Shown here in pieces: positions 1 through 10,241 of a stretch of 64,000 nucleotides of DNA; the first letter of the stretch is position 1; each line of letters starts with the position of its first letter. The position numbers and the translations under genes were made by a program. This DNA is from Pachyseris speciosa (lineage: Eukaryota; Cnidaria; Anthozoa; Scleractinia; Pachyseridae): assembly GCA_016490735.1 (NCBI GenBank), contig JAEMWC010000164.1, positions 875,001 to 939,000 of the forward strand, read 5' to 3'. Under the pieces are notes generated by a model. That model ran no database searches, was not told the origin of the DNA, and saw only the letters and a program-made list of their open reading frames with translations.

Positions 1-87
1 ACTGAACTTCACACGAGCCTATAATTGGTTGAATAGATGTTTCCGCGGTTATTGGCGCCATATTAACTGGGGGGCAAACGCGGCTAA

Positions 88-1045
88 AATTACAGTAAAT
101 GTATGGGATTTTGACCGTGACCGACTTTGAACCGCTGTAATGTATCAGTCAATTCCAAAAGCGCCCATCCCCCCCCCCTCCCGGGCATACCCCGGGTATT
201 TGATCCGAAATTTGTCCCGCACAGTGGGGCATTTGACAATCGGCTAAACATTGGTCGGCGGTCGCCAGCTAAAGGGTTTCGCTCGCAAATATTCATTCAT
301 TCACCACGGGAGCCACTTCGCTCCCTCCACTTCAAGATTCCGCGTAGGTTTTCCGTTGTTCACTAATTATACAGTTGATATGCCTTTATTCAAAGCTCGG
401 AGTGCCGATAAAAGACATCGAAAAAGAGTTTTGGCGCACAATTTTTCGGATATGGTTTGAAAAAGGTAAGCGATTTTAAAACAAAATATTCATTAATGAT
501 TATGAGCGGGAGCATGCCAAAATGCTTCATGCAACGAGTGATTTGCTATAGATATACACTTGATTTGTCCTTTTTGAAGCCCTGACAGTGGGGCATTTGA
601 TCGTCTAAACTGGAAACACAGCGGGGCATTTGATCAAAAATTTTCAAAAAAGTCCGGGTGGAGGGGCGCTTTTGGAACTGACTGATACATAACGCCGCTA
701 AAAAGAGGCGGATTTCCAACATTTGCCACTACTTTTAACGGTTTTATTGATATCGTTCATTCATCAGAAAATAACGCCATTAACGAAGGTACGACGTACG
801 TAAATTAGAATTATAAATCTTGTCATTTGACTTCTAAATTCGCGGTAATTTGCATAATTTTGACTACAGAGGTTTGTATGAAATCTTAAAAATTCGTTTA
901 CGATCGTTGTAACCTGAATCTGAAGTATTAAAATACTTCATGAAAATAATATCAGTACAAATGTCTTTTGAAAGACATTTTCGCCTCTTTGTAGCGGTGT
1001 TACAGCGGTTCAAAGTCGGTCAAATCCCATAAATTTACTGTAATT
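88..1045. repeat. Inverted-repeat element (outer, MITE-like)
   Basis: The left end (88 to about 155) and the right end (about 985 to 1045) are inverted copies of each other, starting AATTACAGTAAA and running through the segment CGACTTTGAACCGCTGTAA. The core has no recognisable gene. A second small element (141-689) sits inside the left arm, so this outer element is the older insertion. No target duplication could be fixed with confidence. Confidence 0.6.
141..689. mobile_element. Nested MITE, 549 bp, TAA target duplication
   Basis: Terminal inverted repeats begin TGTATCAGTCA and continue into TTCCAAAAGCGCC at the left, mirrored by GGCGCTTTTGGAACTGACTG at the right. The triplet TAA flanks both ends (138-140 and 690-692). 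Three-base TWA duplications are typical of PIF/Harbinger MITEs, so that superfamily is a reasonable guess. No transposase is present. Confidence 0.65.
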
Positions 1046-1104
1046 ATAACCGTGGAACCATCGATCGGGTTCGGCTCATGTGAAGTACGGCGTTTGACCC
1101 GGGC

Positions 1105-2465
1105 CTAACCTAATTAAATTACATACTTGTCACTAACAAGTTACACCTGATTTACTGATAATATAATAGACAGGACTTAAAACTGCTTAAAGAAGGTGCA
1201 TGCATGATGTTCGATGGAATACTATTCCAGCGATTAAGAATAGAAATGCTGAAGGCCATATATGTATTTAGCCGGGCCAAGCCTAAAATCGGAGCTGCAC
1301 AGTGTCACCGAGCAAGTTCTCATGGCTTTCCTTGGGCCAGTTTCATTTGTGTCCAAAAAATTGAGCAGCAGCAGCAGGGAAAACGAAAGGTTTTTGATAG
1401 CAAACTTTTGCAAAAAAAGACAGACATTCTTCGAACTACTTTCAGACGAAAGCGTAAAGGAAATCAAAGCGGCTCAAAAACAAAACACTGCAAGCAAACA
1501 AAGTGTGATGCGAATGTTTTTTCGAAGATTCTTTCATGGAGAAGAAGAAATTAAAAAAGACTAGCTAGTAACAAAAATAGCTTTTACTGATTAAGCTAGA
1601 AAAAGCAGTGTTTATTTTGACATAAATGCCCGTAGAGAAGACAAAAAAAACGGTACAAACTGATCCTTTAGAGCAGTCAACAGGCATAGACCGCGGTTCA
1701 GAAACCTCAAAAACAAAGCATTACAAGAGGCAAAGCACAATACGTAATAATGTCTCTTCGAAGATTCTTGGAGAAGGTGGAGAAATTAGACCAGTAACAG
1801 AAATATCTTGTATTAAGCTAGAAAAATAGCTAACCAATTTTGACATAAATCTCCGTAGAAAAGACAAAAAAGAGGTCCGCACCTGATCGTTCAGCGCAGT
1901 CAACAGGAATCACAGGCAGCAATTACTCGGAACGCGGCAGAACTAAATAATAGCGCCACTTCCCACAAAATCATTTGCTAAGCAGACACAAAAACCCTAA
2001 AGTGCTTTGATAGTTTTACTGTTGCTTCCCACGTCTTCTGAAGAACCTTCTTCAAGTAATAATTCTCAGTGGCAAAACATCATCCGGTTAACGAAGAAAG
2101 CGCTTGCCAAACCGCACTGGCATTTCTCTCACAGACCAATCCACTATAAAATTTATCAAAGCCAGCCAGCCAGCCAGTCAACCCATTTAGCTGTTTTTAA
2201 CATCCAAACGCTGATTCTTACCGGTTCAAACAAATTAAGACGGCATGTTTATAGACGGCGAAACTTAATTGTTGTTTACAGGCCGCTTTCTACGAAGATC
2301 TCCAAAACGTTTTCAAATGACGCGTGAAACGCGCTGGTTTTTTGATAGTTTTGACAGCTTTTAGACAACCTTATGTCAGATTTTGAGACGTGCACATGCA
2401 TTTCATCGGCGTTTTTTTTTCACTCGAGCTTGAGTTTCTGCCTTCAATCAAGTTAAAAAAAATTT
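1105..2465. repeat. Left arm of a large inverted-repeat element
   Basis: This arm is repeated in inverted orientation on the right. 1105-1265 pairs with 11925-12100, and about 1285-2465 pairs with 8640-9957. Shared landmarks include CTAACCTAATTAAATTACAT, TTGAGCAGCAGCAG and GACAGACATTC. Inside the arm, subunits of roughly 200-230 bp repeat in tandem (about 1410-1620, 1630-1850 and 1850-1920, each with a GACATAAAT..CCGTAGA landmark). Long arms with internal subrepeats resemble foldback elements. The short reading frames here are not conserved genes. Confidence 0.6.
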
Positions 2466-2705
2466 TCCCTCGGAGACACGTAAACAGCCAGCAAATTATA
2501 TCCAAACGTTGATCCTTACCGATTCAAACAAACAAACAAACAAACAAACACTTGAGAATTACAGTCTTTGGACAAAGATTTCTAACTTTTTCCATAAAGT
2601 GTTTAGTGCTCTAGGGTTCTATCATATTTTGAGACGTGCACATGCATTTCAACGGCTTTTTTTCACTCGTGTTTCAATGTTTGCCTTCAATTACATTAAG
2701 CTTTT
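2380..2705 (+). repeat. Direct repeat of arm segment
   Basis: A segment containing TTTTGAGACGTGCACATGCA and TTTTTTTTCACTCG occurs at about 2380-2455 and again at about 2622-2700. The stretch between holds a short AAAC microsatellite (about 2525-2550). It appears to be a partial duplication of the inner part of the left arm. Confidence 0.5.
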
Positions 2706-2830
2706 AAAATCAGGGCCGTAGCTAGCATGAGGCGAACCGAGGCACTTGCCTCGGTAAATGTGTCGAGTTTATGGTATTTTTTAGCGGAGCTCCGGCGGCC
2801 CGGAGGGCCTCCAAGCGGAGCACCATACCT

Positions 2831-2862
<32 letters not shown>

Positions 2863-2912
2863 AAATTGGCCAGCGGTATTGCTCGTGGGCGCGTACGTAC
2901 GACGACGGAGTC

Positions 2913-2943
<31 letters not shown>

Positions 2944-3913
2944 CATAATAATCCAACATGGCGGCTATACTCCACCTGGCCCAGCTGGCCAGCTACTTTA
3001 CAGCGTACGTCTTTCATACTGGACATCCATCTTATAGCCAATTGACACCTGTCAAAACAAGGTATCCGCTGACCAGTGTCACGTGACCATATCGCGGGCT
3101 CAAGTTAAGAGCTCATCGAGGTCGGCTGTTTTTTTGAAGTTGACCGCGGACCAGGTACTTGCTTTCGATTGGATCGCAGGGTCAAGCCAGGTGTGGGACA
3201 CCCAAACCAAATCGAGGCTTTTAAATTTTCACATTCAGTTGGTTTCTTTATTTTGAGCAAAACAACTTCATCTTCTTCGATCGAAGTTTGTCTTTCGCAT
3301 TAAAATCAAGAACTTTTCAAAAGATACTCCGGAAGGTGAATTTTCAAGTGATGAAAGGAAGGACGAAAGATTTTTCTCAGGTAAACTTGGATCGATTGTG
3401 CGGTTGAAAACAGTATAATTCAACGCGTCAAGGGCTTTCACTTCATCATGGCATCTTGCATCTCACCAAGAAAAGTCACTTAACAGTTCACCGGTATTAA
3501 TGGGAGGAATGAGTAGCTCAAACTCTGTGGAAGAAGCTCTTTCTTTGGACAAACCGTTTGCTATTTTTGCGGATGCTTGTTTTTACTTTACTGAAGCTTA
3601 CGTATTTTCAAGTGGTAGAAACCTCTACAACACAGCGCAGGACAGTGAGGTAAATTAAATAAATAGAAGCTTAACATTTGGTTTAATCGCTGTTACTTTT
3701 GTTCAGGAATGAAACTTGTCTTTTTCTCTCGAATGGATATAAATAACAATCATCTAACTCGTTTTGGACGCAAGAAGTAGTTGAATTGTTTGTTTGTTTT
3801 GTTATGTTGTTCTCTTTGCAAGCGAGCGAGTGTTTTTACTCGGCTTGCCTGACTGTTTTCGACCTTGGTACCTCAACAGCGTTAAGAAACTTTTGCCCTT
3901 ATCTTAATAACAC
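2706..3913. other. Spacer between inverted arms, no gene seen
   Basis: Non-coding sequence with GC-rich repeat-like patches such as GGAGCTCCG near 2788. I see no open reading frame with family resemblance, no RNA gene and no clear element ends. The LTR retrotransposon is inserted at the right edge of this spacer. Confidence 0.4.
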
Positions 3914-3918
3914 GTAAT

Positions 3919-4086
3919 TGTAATGATCGCTTCCGGTTTATGACCACTTCCGGTCACATGACATGTGATGTAATTTTACTCTGATTGTAGTGTTTACCTC
4001 GTGCGTGTGTTATGCAGAAATTCGCTTCTTCGAGTTGATATTATACGATGTTTAACACAAACGTTGGCTGGTTTATTGACTCGACA
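3919..4086 (+). repeat. 5' LTR, 168 bp
   Basis: Starts TGTAATGATCGC and ends TTGACTCGACA, identical by eye to the 3' LTR. It contains a short GCTTCCGGTTTATGACCACT region with a CTTCCGG direct repeat. No strong TATA box is obvious. Confidence 0.95.
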
Positions 4087-4100
4087 TGGTGTCAGAAGTA
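4087..4100 (+). promoter_or_regulatory. Primer-binding site
   Basis: TGGTGTCAGAAGTA begins directly after the 5' LTR. The opening TGG matches the CCA tail of a tRNA, as expected for minus-strand priming. The run looks most like a leucine-type tRNA 3' end, but the tRNA identity is a guess. Confidence 0.75.
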
Positions 4101-4176
4101 AGGAAAAACTAGAGCGAACCGAAACACGTCGAAATCTCCGATTTCCAAGCGGTTTAACACACCGATTTAGCGGAAA

Positions 4177-4914
4177 ATGGCTTCTGCTGCAGGATTCAGA
4201 ACTCCAGAGATGAACTGGGACGCTTCAGATCTGCGAGACGAATTGGCGAAATTCAAGCAATACTGCGACCTAATTTTTAGCGGTCCGTATTCAAGGAAGA
4301 CGGAGAAGGAACAAGCCTCGTTCATACTGATATGGATTGGCAGGCAAGGGCTCGAAACCTACAATAGTTGGACATGGGAAAATGACGACGACCGTACGAA
4401 ACCAAATGTAATTTGGCAGCGATTTGAGAAGCACGTGACGCCGAAAGTAAACCACCGATTAGCCAGATATCAACTGCAGCAGCTCAGACAGAAGAATGAA
4501 GAATCAATCGACGATTTCTTGACGCGATGCCGAAATCAAGCAACGAAGTGCAAGTTCAGAGACAAGGCCGAGTCGGACGAGCGCCTGATCGAACAAATAA
4601 TCGTAGGAACTAAGCACAAAAAGGTTCAAGAAAAACTACTGGAAAAGGGCGAAGAGCTTTCCCTCGACGAAGCTATTGACATCGCCAGAACACACGAAGC
4701 CACCCAGTCCCAACTGGAACAGCTCGACGGCGAGAACTACAAAGATATTCACGGAGTTAAAAGAAACGACCCCGAAGACAAACCGAAGAAATGCCATAAT
4801 TGTGGCCTCGAGCATCTGTTGAAGCCCAGAGAAAAATGCCCCGCTTATGGGTCCGTGTGTTTGAACTGTCAGAAAGACCACCACTGGGCAAGAATGTGCC
4901 GCTCCAGGAACTAA
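4177..4914 (+). CDS. gag: Gag protein of the LTR retrotransposon
   Basis: The 245-residue reading frame starts at an ATG 78 bp past the primer-binding site. The N-terminal two thirds look like a gypsy capsid region (helical, with WQRFEKHVTP and RYQLQQLRQKNEESIDDF). The C terminus carries a cysteine-rich nucleic-acid-binding knuckle between codons at 4792 and 4897, with the pattern C-x2-C, then C, then C-x2-C-x4-H and a final C. It packages element RNA into particles in the cytoplasm. Its stop codon (TAA, 4912-4914) lies in the same frame as pol, with no other stop between, so Gag and Pol are separated by one codon only. Either readthrough makes Gag-Pol or this copy has a single disabling change. 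Confidence 0.9.
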   Translation: MASAAGFRTPEMNWDASDLRDELAKFKQYCDLIFSGPYSRKTEKEQASFILIWIGRQGLETYNSWTWENDDDRTKPNVIWQRFEKHVTPKVNHRLARYQLQQLRQKNEESIDDFLTRCRNQATKCKFRDKAESDERLIEQIIVGTKHKKVQEKLLEKGEELSLDEAIDIARTHEATQSQLEQLDGENYKDIHGVKRNDPEDKPKKCHNCGLEHLLKPREKCPAYGSVCLNCQKDHHWARMCRSRN

Positions 4915-7900
4915 GGAGCAACACGCGGAAGACCAAGAAACAGGCAAAATAACAGATCACGCCCCCAGTCTAAAAGCAAAGAGCGTCACAGCAGACGACG
5001 ATCCTCCAGTGCAAAACGCAGAGATGGCGATAGGAGGGAGCTGAGCGATCAATTTGAATCTATCACATTTGAATCTATCACTGTTCATGCCTTTGAGCCT
5101 CGAGCTCGACCTGCAGACGAAGTCTTCGTGACCATAAGCATTGACCTGGGCAGCAACAACAATCGACAGACTGCACTGAAAGCCAAGTTGGATACAGGAG
5201 CCCAAGGAAACATCCTACCCCTGAGGCTGTATCGCCGAATGTACCCCCAGAACATCACATCAGAGGGTTTCCCTACGCCAGGAGTCCTCGAGCAGTCTCA
5301 CACAGTGCTCACAGCTTATGGAGGGGCCAAGCTCACCCAACATGGTATATGCAGAATCCCTTGCAATTTCAGAGGCAGAAAATCAGTTGCAAACTTCTAC
5401 GTCACAGAAGCAGATGGTTCAGCCATCATTGGACTACCCACATCGCTAGAGCTCAACCTCGTTACCCTGAACTGTTCTGTTGAGCAGAATTCAGTACGGG
5501 AGACCCCACCAATCAAAGACAAGGAAGATTTGGTGCATCGCTACCCAGAATGTTTTGACGGTATAGGCAAATTCCAGGGCCAATACCACATCACGGTGAA
5601 CCCCACAGTGCCCCCAGTTGTCCACGCCCAACGGCGAGTGGCCCTCAGTCTGCGGGAAGACATCAAAAGCGAGCTTGAAGACATGGTTGCCCGAGGAATT
5701 ATCACCAAGATCAAAGAAGGCGAGCCAACTGCCTGGGTGAATAGTTTGGTCTACCGGAGGAAGCCGAACGGCAGCTTAAGAATTTGCCTAGATCCCAAGG
5801 ACCTCAACAAAGCGATATCCAGAGAACATCATGTGATTCCCACATTAGAAGAAATCCTCCCGAAGTTGAGTGGTGCGAAGTACTTCAGCATTGTCGACGC
5901 CAAATGTGGTTATTGGAGCGTTGAACTTGACCATGAATCCAGCTACTTAACCACCTTTAATTCACCATTTGGCCGCTACAGGTTTCTTCGCATGCCATTC
6001 GGACTCAAGATGTCCCAGGACGTGTTCCAAGCAAAGATAGACCAAACCTTTGAAGGTTGCAAAGGAACAATAGGAATCGCTGACGACATTGTGGTTTTTG
6101 GAAAGTCCGAAGAGGAACACGACAGACACTTCAACGAGATGCTTACCAGGTGCAGAGATACTGGGCTGAAGCTTAACCCCGACAAGTGTAAGATCAAACA
6201 GAGAAAGATCAAGTTTTATGGAGTCGTATGTGGTGAAGATGGAGTACAGCCAGACCCTGCCAAAGTGTCGGCCCTGAAGCAGATGGCACCCCCCACTAGT
6301 AAACAAGAGCTGCAGTCGTTCCTCGGATTAGCAACGTACATGGGGCCATTCATCTTAAATCTCAGCACCCTGACAGCTTCCCTGCGAGAACTAGTCAAGG
6401 AAAGCAATGCCTTTGACTGGACTCCAACGCATCAACAGACTTTTGATGTAATCAAGAATACCATTAGTGCTGAAACTACCCTGGCATACTATGATGCAAC
6501 TAAGGAAGTCACTCTTCAAGTTGACGCCTCGACAAAAGGTCTTGGAGCAACCTTACTGCAAGACGAGAAACCAATCGCCTTTGCCAGTAAGGCCCTAACA
6601 GAAACAGAGTCGTGTTACGCTAACATTGAGCGAGAGCTTCTAGCTGTGGTGTATGGATGCGAGCGTTTCCATACATACCTTTATGGCCGAACCTTTGTTG
6701 CAGAATCAGACCACAAACCATTGGAGGCAATCCAGCTGAAGAATCTCATCTCAGCACCCCCAAGGCTACAAAGAATGCTCCTGCGTCTACAGCCATATGA
6801 CCTCCGAATCAAGTACCGGCCAGGGAAGCAAATGCAGATAGCTGACGCCCTTTCAAGACTATCTCCTGAAGAAGACGCACCAATACCAGATCTCAATGTG
6901 CAGATTCACGACATCTGTCCACAGTTCGCAGATGAATATTTGCAGAACATCCGAGCAGAAACAGCAAGAGACCCTGAACTTGCTGCCCTCAAGGAAGTTG
7001 TCTTCAATGGCTGGCCCAAGACAGTGAAAGAACTACCTTCAATCCTTCATCCATACTGGCATTATCGAGAAGAACTAGCCATCGAGGACAGTTTGCTCTT
7101 CAAAAGCCACCGAATCATCATTCCGCAGTCGCTCCAAGGGGATATCCTCTCGAAACTACATGCTGGCCACCAAGGCACAGAAAAGACCAAACTCAGGGCA
7201 CGCACATCAGTATTCTGGAGGAACTTGAACAAAGACATTGAAGAATTGACAAAGTCGTGCTTGATATGCCAAGAACTGCAACCCAAGCAAGCAAGAGAAC
7301 CTCTAATTCCATCTGAAGTGCCACCACGACCTTGGCACACTATAGGAACTGACATATTCTACCTCGATGGTGATGAATATCTCTTGGTTGCAGATTACTA
7401 CACCAAGTACCCGTTTGTCAGAAAAATCCCAAAGGGCCAAAGCACTAGCAAGTGTGTTGCAGATCTGACTAAACAAATCTTCAGTGAACACGGAATTCCT
7501 AGGATTGTGAGATCCGACAACGGGCCCCACTATCAAGGCCACTACCGACAGTTCGCAAACGAGTATGGTTTCAGTCACGTGACAAGTTCACCCAACTATC
7601 CACGCAGTAATGGATTCATCGAGAGTCAAGTGAAAACTGTTAAACGAGTTTTGAAGAAAGCCAAGAGATCCAACTCAGACCCGAACAAAGCTCTTCTATG
7701 CCTTCGCGCAACCCCAATCGACAACAAGCTACCATCTCCAGCAGAACTGCTGTTCGGAAGACAAGTACAAGACAACCTGCCTAGGAAGATCCGAAGTGAC
7801 CAAACCAATGAAGATGTCGTCAGTAGACTGCAAGAAAGACAGGCCCAACAGAAATACTACTATGATCAGCATACCACTCCTCTATCTAGTCTGCTTCCTG

Positions 7901-8322
7901 GTGAACATGTGACCATTCAGAACCTCAAGACACTGGAATGGAACCCGGCAGTGGTACAGAATGAGGTTGACGGTGCCCCTCGGTCTTACATGGTAGCTAC
8001 ACCAAGTGGTAAGGAACTACGCCGAAACCGATCTCAAATACGGCAAGTCCCTCAAGTTCCCCCCAAACACGTCAAGTTTGACCTAGGGAGAAATCAAGTT
8101 CATCGATTTAACCCAGGAACAGACCAACCAGTCAATATATCCTCAGGAGCTGCCCAATCCCAAGCAGTCCAAACAGCCTGCTCACCCCCAGTAGGAGCTT
8201 CCCGAGCAGTCAGTGCTACCCCAGGAGCAGATCAACCGGTGAACTCAGCTCAAGCTGCTGGAAGCCATTATGTGACTCGCAGTGGAAGGGTAGTTAGGGC
8301 ACCCTCCAGGATGGACGCTTAA
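4915..8322 (+). CDS. pol: Pol polyprotein (protease, RT, RNase H, integrase)
   Basis: The frame is open without interruption from just after the gag TAA to a TAA at 8320-8322, about 1135 codons, and no ATG lies near its beginning, so Pol is probably made as Gag-Pol. The aspartic protease has DTGA at 5191. RT has a SIVDAKCGYWSVELD block and the IADDIV catalytic pair (Asp codons 6082-6087). RNase H has Asp 6523, Glu 6628 and Asp 6709. Integrase has an HAGHQG..CLICQ zinc-binding region, then catalytic Asp 7351, Asp 7516 (SDNGPHY) and Glu 7621 (NGFIESQ). The tail ends in a basic RSGRVVRAPSR motif, and no chromodomain is evident. All catalytic residues are present, so the protein could be active. 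Confidence 0.95.
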   Translation, partial: GATRGRPRNRQNNRSRPQSKSKERHSRRRSSSAKRRDGDRRELSDQFESITFESITVHAFEPRARPADEVFVTISIDLGSNNNRQTALKAKLDTGAQGNILPLRLYRRMYPQNITSEGFPTPGVLEQSHTVLTAYGGAKLTQHGICRIPCNFRGRKSVANFYVTEADGSAIIGLPTSLELNLVTLNCSVEQNSVRETPPIKDKEDLVHRYPECFDGIGKFQGQYHITVNPTVPPVVHAQRRVALSLREDIKSELEDMVARGIITKIKEGEPTAWVNSLVYRRKPNGSLRICLDPKDLNKAISREHHVIPTLEEILPKLSGAKYFSIVDAKCGYWSVELDHESSYLTTFNSPFGRYRFLRMPFGLKMSQDVFQAKIDQTFEGCKGTIGIADDIVVFGKSEEEHDRHFNEMLTRCRDTGLKLNPDKCKIKQRKIKFYGVVCGEDGVQPDPAKVSALKQMAPPTSKQELQSFLGLATYMGPFILNLSTLTASLRELVKESNAFDWTPTHQQTFDVIKNTISAETTLAYYDATKEVTLQVDASTKGLGATLLQDEKPIAFASKALTETESCYANIERELLAVVYGCERFHTYLYGRTFVAESDHKPLEAIQLKNLISAPPRLQRMLLRLQPYDLRIKYRPGKQMQIADALSRLSPEEDAPIPDLNVQIHDICPQFADEYLQNIRAETARDPELAALKEVVFNGWPKTVKELPSILHPYWHYREELAIEDSLLFKSHRIIIPQSLQGDILSKLHAGHQGTEKTKLRARTSVFWRNLNKDIEELTKSCLICQELQPKQAREPLIPSEVPPRPWHTIGTDIFYLDGDEYLLVADYYTKYPFVRKIPKGQSTSKCVADLTKQIFSEHGIPRIVRSDNGPHYQGHYRQFANEYGFSHVTSSPNYPRSNGFIESQVKTVKRVLKKAKRSNSDPNKALLCLRATPIDNKLPSPAELLFGRQVQDNLPRKIRSDQTNEDVVSRLQERQAQQKYYYDQHTTPLSSLLPGEHVTIQNLKTLEWNPAVVQNEVDGAPRSYMVATPSGKELRRNRSQIRQVPQVPPKHVKFDLGRNQVHRFNPGTDQPVNISSGAAQSQAVQTACSPPVGASRAVSATPGADQPVNSAQAAGSHYVTRSGRVVRAPSRMDA

Positions 8323-8435
8323 GATAAACTAAACAAGTCTTGATCAGACGAACACTGTTGATCATTAGTTTCATATTACTCGAGTTAAGATGAACACTGA
8401 GAACTGTGTTACACCTTATCAGGTTTTTTTTTCTC

Positions 8436-8446
8436 AATAAGGGGGA
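8436..8446 (+). other. Polypurine tract
   Basis: AATAAGGGGGA abuts the TG of the 3' LTR, the expected place for the plus-strand primer of reverse transcription. Confidence 0.85.
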
Positions 8447-8614
8447 TGTAATGATCGCTTCCGGTTTATGACCACTTCCGGTCACATGACATGTGATGTA
8501 ATTTTACTCTGATTGTAGTGTTTACCTCGTGCGTGTGTTATGCAGAAATTCGCTTCTTCGAGTTGATATTATACGATGTTTAACACAAACGTTGGCTGGT
8601 TTATTGACTCGACA
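8447..8614 (+). repeat. 3' LTR, 168 bp
   Basis: Identical by eye to the 5' LTR. It is followed at once by the second copy of the GTAAT target duplication. Confidence 0.95.
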
Positions 8615-8639
8615 GTAATCACAATGAGTCCTCGTAAAA

Positions 8640-9957
8640 TTAAGCATTAAAGGCGGAAACTCAAGCTCGAGAAAAAAAAGTCGATTAAATGCATGTGCAT
8701 GTGCACGTCTCAAAATCTGACATAAGGTTGTCAAAATGCTGTCAAAAATGTCAAAGACCAGCGCGCTTCACTCGTCATTTGAAAAACGTTTTATTCTTCG
8801 TCGAATGCGGCCTGTAAACAACAATATTAAGTTTCGCCGTCTATAACATGCCGTCTTAATTTGTTTGAACCGGTAAGAATCAGCGTTTGGATGTTAAAAA
8901 CACCGAAATGGGTTGACTGGCTGGGCTGGCTTTGATAATAGGCTAATTTAGCAACAGAACGGGAACGTCATTTGAGGACGCGAGAGCGCGCGGAAAGGAC
9001 TGAACATGACTTCCGGTGCTCAATTTGCTGCTCTGCCATTGGTCAAGTTGATTTTTAGATCTGCACGCGCCGTTGTCAAGAAGTCCCCGTTGTCTTTACT
9101 AAATCAGCCTAATTTTTATAGTGAACGGGTCTGCGAGAGAAATGCTGGTGTGGTTTGGCAAGCGCTTTCTTCGTTAACCGGCTTGATGACGCTTTGCAAC
9201 TGAGAATCATTAATTGAAGAAGGTTCTTCGGAAGACATGGGAAGTACCAGTAAAACTATCAAAGCTCTTGAGCGTTTTGTGTCAGCCAAGGAAAGATTTT
9301 GTGGGAAATGGCGCTATTATTCAGCTCTGTCGCGTTCCGAGTGATTGCTGCCTCAGTGATTCCTGTTGACTGCTCTAAACGATCAGGTGTGGACCACATT
9401 TTTGTCTTTTCTACGGACATTTATGTCAAAATTGCTAAGCAATTTTTGTTACTTGTCTAATTTCTTCACCTTCTCCAAGAATCTTCGAAGAAATATTATT
9501 CGTATTGTGCTTTGTTTTCTTGTAATACTTATGTTTGTTGTTCTGTTGTTTTTGAACCGCGGTCAATTCCTGTTGACTGCTCTTAACGATAAGTTTTTAC
9601 CCTTTATTGTCTTTTCTACGGGCATTTATGTCAAAATAAATATGTGATTTTTTAGATTAATCAGTACAAGCTATTTTTTATTACAAGCTAGTCTTGTTTA
9701 ATTTCTCCACCTTCGCCTTCTTCGAACAAAACACTCGCATCGTACTTTGTTCGCTTGTAGTGTATTTTTTTTATCCGCTTTGAATTCCGTTACGTTTCAT
9801 CTGAAAGTATTTAGGACTCACGAATGTCTGTCTTTTTTTTTTTGCAAACGTTTGCTATCGAAAACTCTTCGCTTTCCCTGCTGCTGCTCAATTGTTTTGG
9901 ACACAAATTTTTAAACTGGCCCAAATAAAGCCATGCGAAGTTGCACGGTTCCGATTC
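8640..9957. repeat. Right inner arm of the large inverted-repeat element
   Basis: Reverse complement of about 1285-2465. Landmarks such as AAATGCATGTGCATGTGCAC, GGTTGACTGGCTGGGCTGGC and GCTGCTGCTCAATTGTTTTG match the left arm in inverted order, including its internal subrepeats. A MITE copy interrupts the arm at 9960, after which homology resumes near 11925. Confidence 0.6.
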
Positions 9958-9959
9958 TA

Positions 9960-10239
9960 CAATCTTGGACAAAACTGTTGAGAAAATTGAGCTTAGAAGC
10001 CTTTGTGCGTGCAAACAGTGATCAACTGAGTTTCAAAGCCCCCCTCCCCCCCCCCCCCAATTAATGTTGTCTGCGCCTCCTAACCGTTTCCCTGACAATG
10101 GTGGCTTCCCAACTTCAACATTGAAAAGGGGGAGGGGAGGAAGGAAGTTACTTTAGGGATATTGTTGACTCACACATATTGGAGAAGGAGTTTTGGACCC
10201 TAGGAGGCTTATTTTCTCAAGTAGTTTCGTCCAAGATTG
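9960..10239. mobile_element. MITE copy 1, 280 bp, TA-flanked
   Basis: Termini are CAATCTTGGACAAAAC and GTTTCGTCCAAGATTG, inverted repeats of 16 bp with one mismatch. The dinucleotide TA flanks both ends (9958-9959 and 10240-10241), suggesting a Tc1/mariner-type MITE. The interior has a C-rich tract. A second copy in the same orientation lies at 11621. Confidence 0.75.
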
Positions 10240-10241
10240 TA

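Larger units (their letters stand above)
3919..8614 (+). mobile_element. Complete Ty3/gypsy LTR retrotransposon (Mag-like)
   Basis: The element has two identical 168-bp LTRs that start TG and end CA, a primer-binding site, gag, pol with protease-RT-RNase H-integrase order, a polypurine tract, and a perfect 5-bp target duplication GTAAT (3914-3918 and 8615-8619). That order is the gypsy order. The RT active site reads IADDIV, and Gag carries a cysteine knuckle region, which fits the Mag / K02A2.6-like branch common in invertebrates (family assignment is from memory, not a search). Identical LTRs imply a recent insertion. The only visible coding break is one in-frame TAA between gag and pol. 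Confidence 0.95.

Noticed and set aside
1204..1564. Two 100-116 codon frames in the left inverted arm
   Set aside because: The matching inverted arm at 9700-9957 does not keep the frame, so coding is unlikely.
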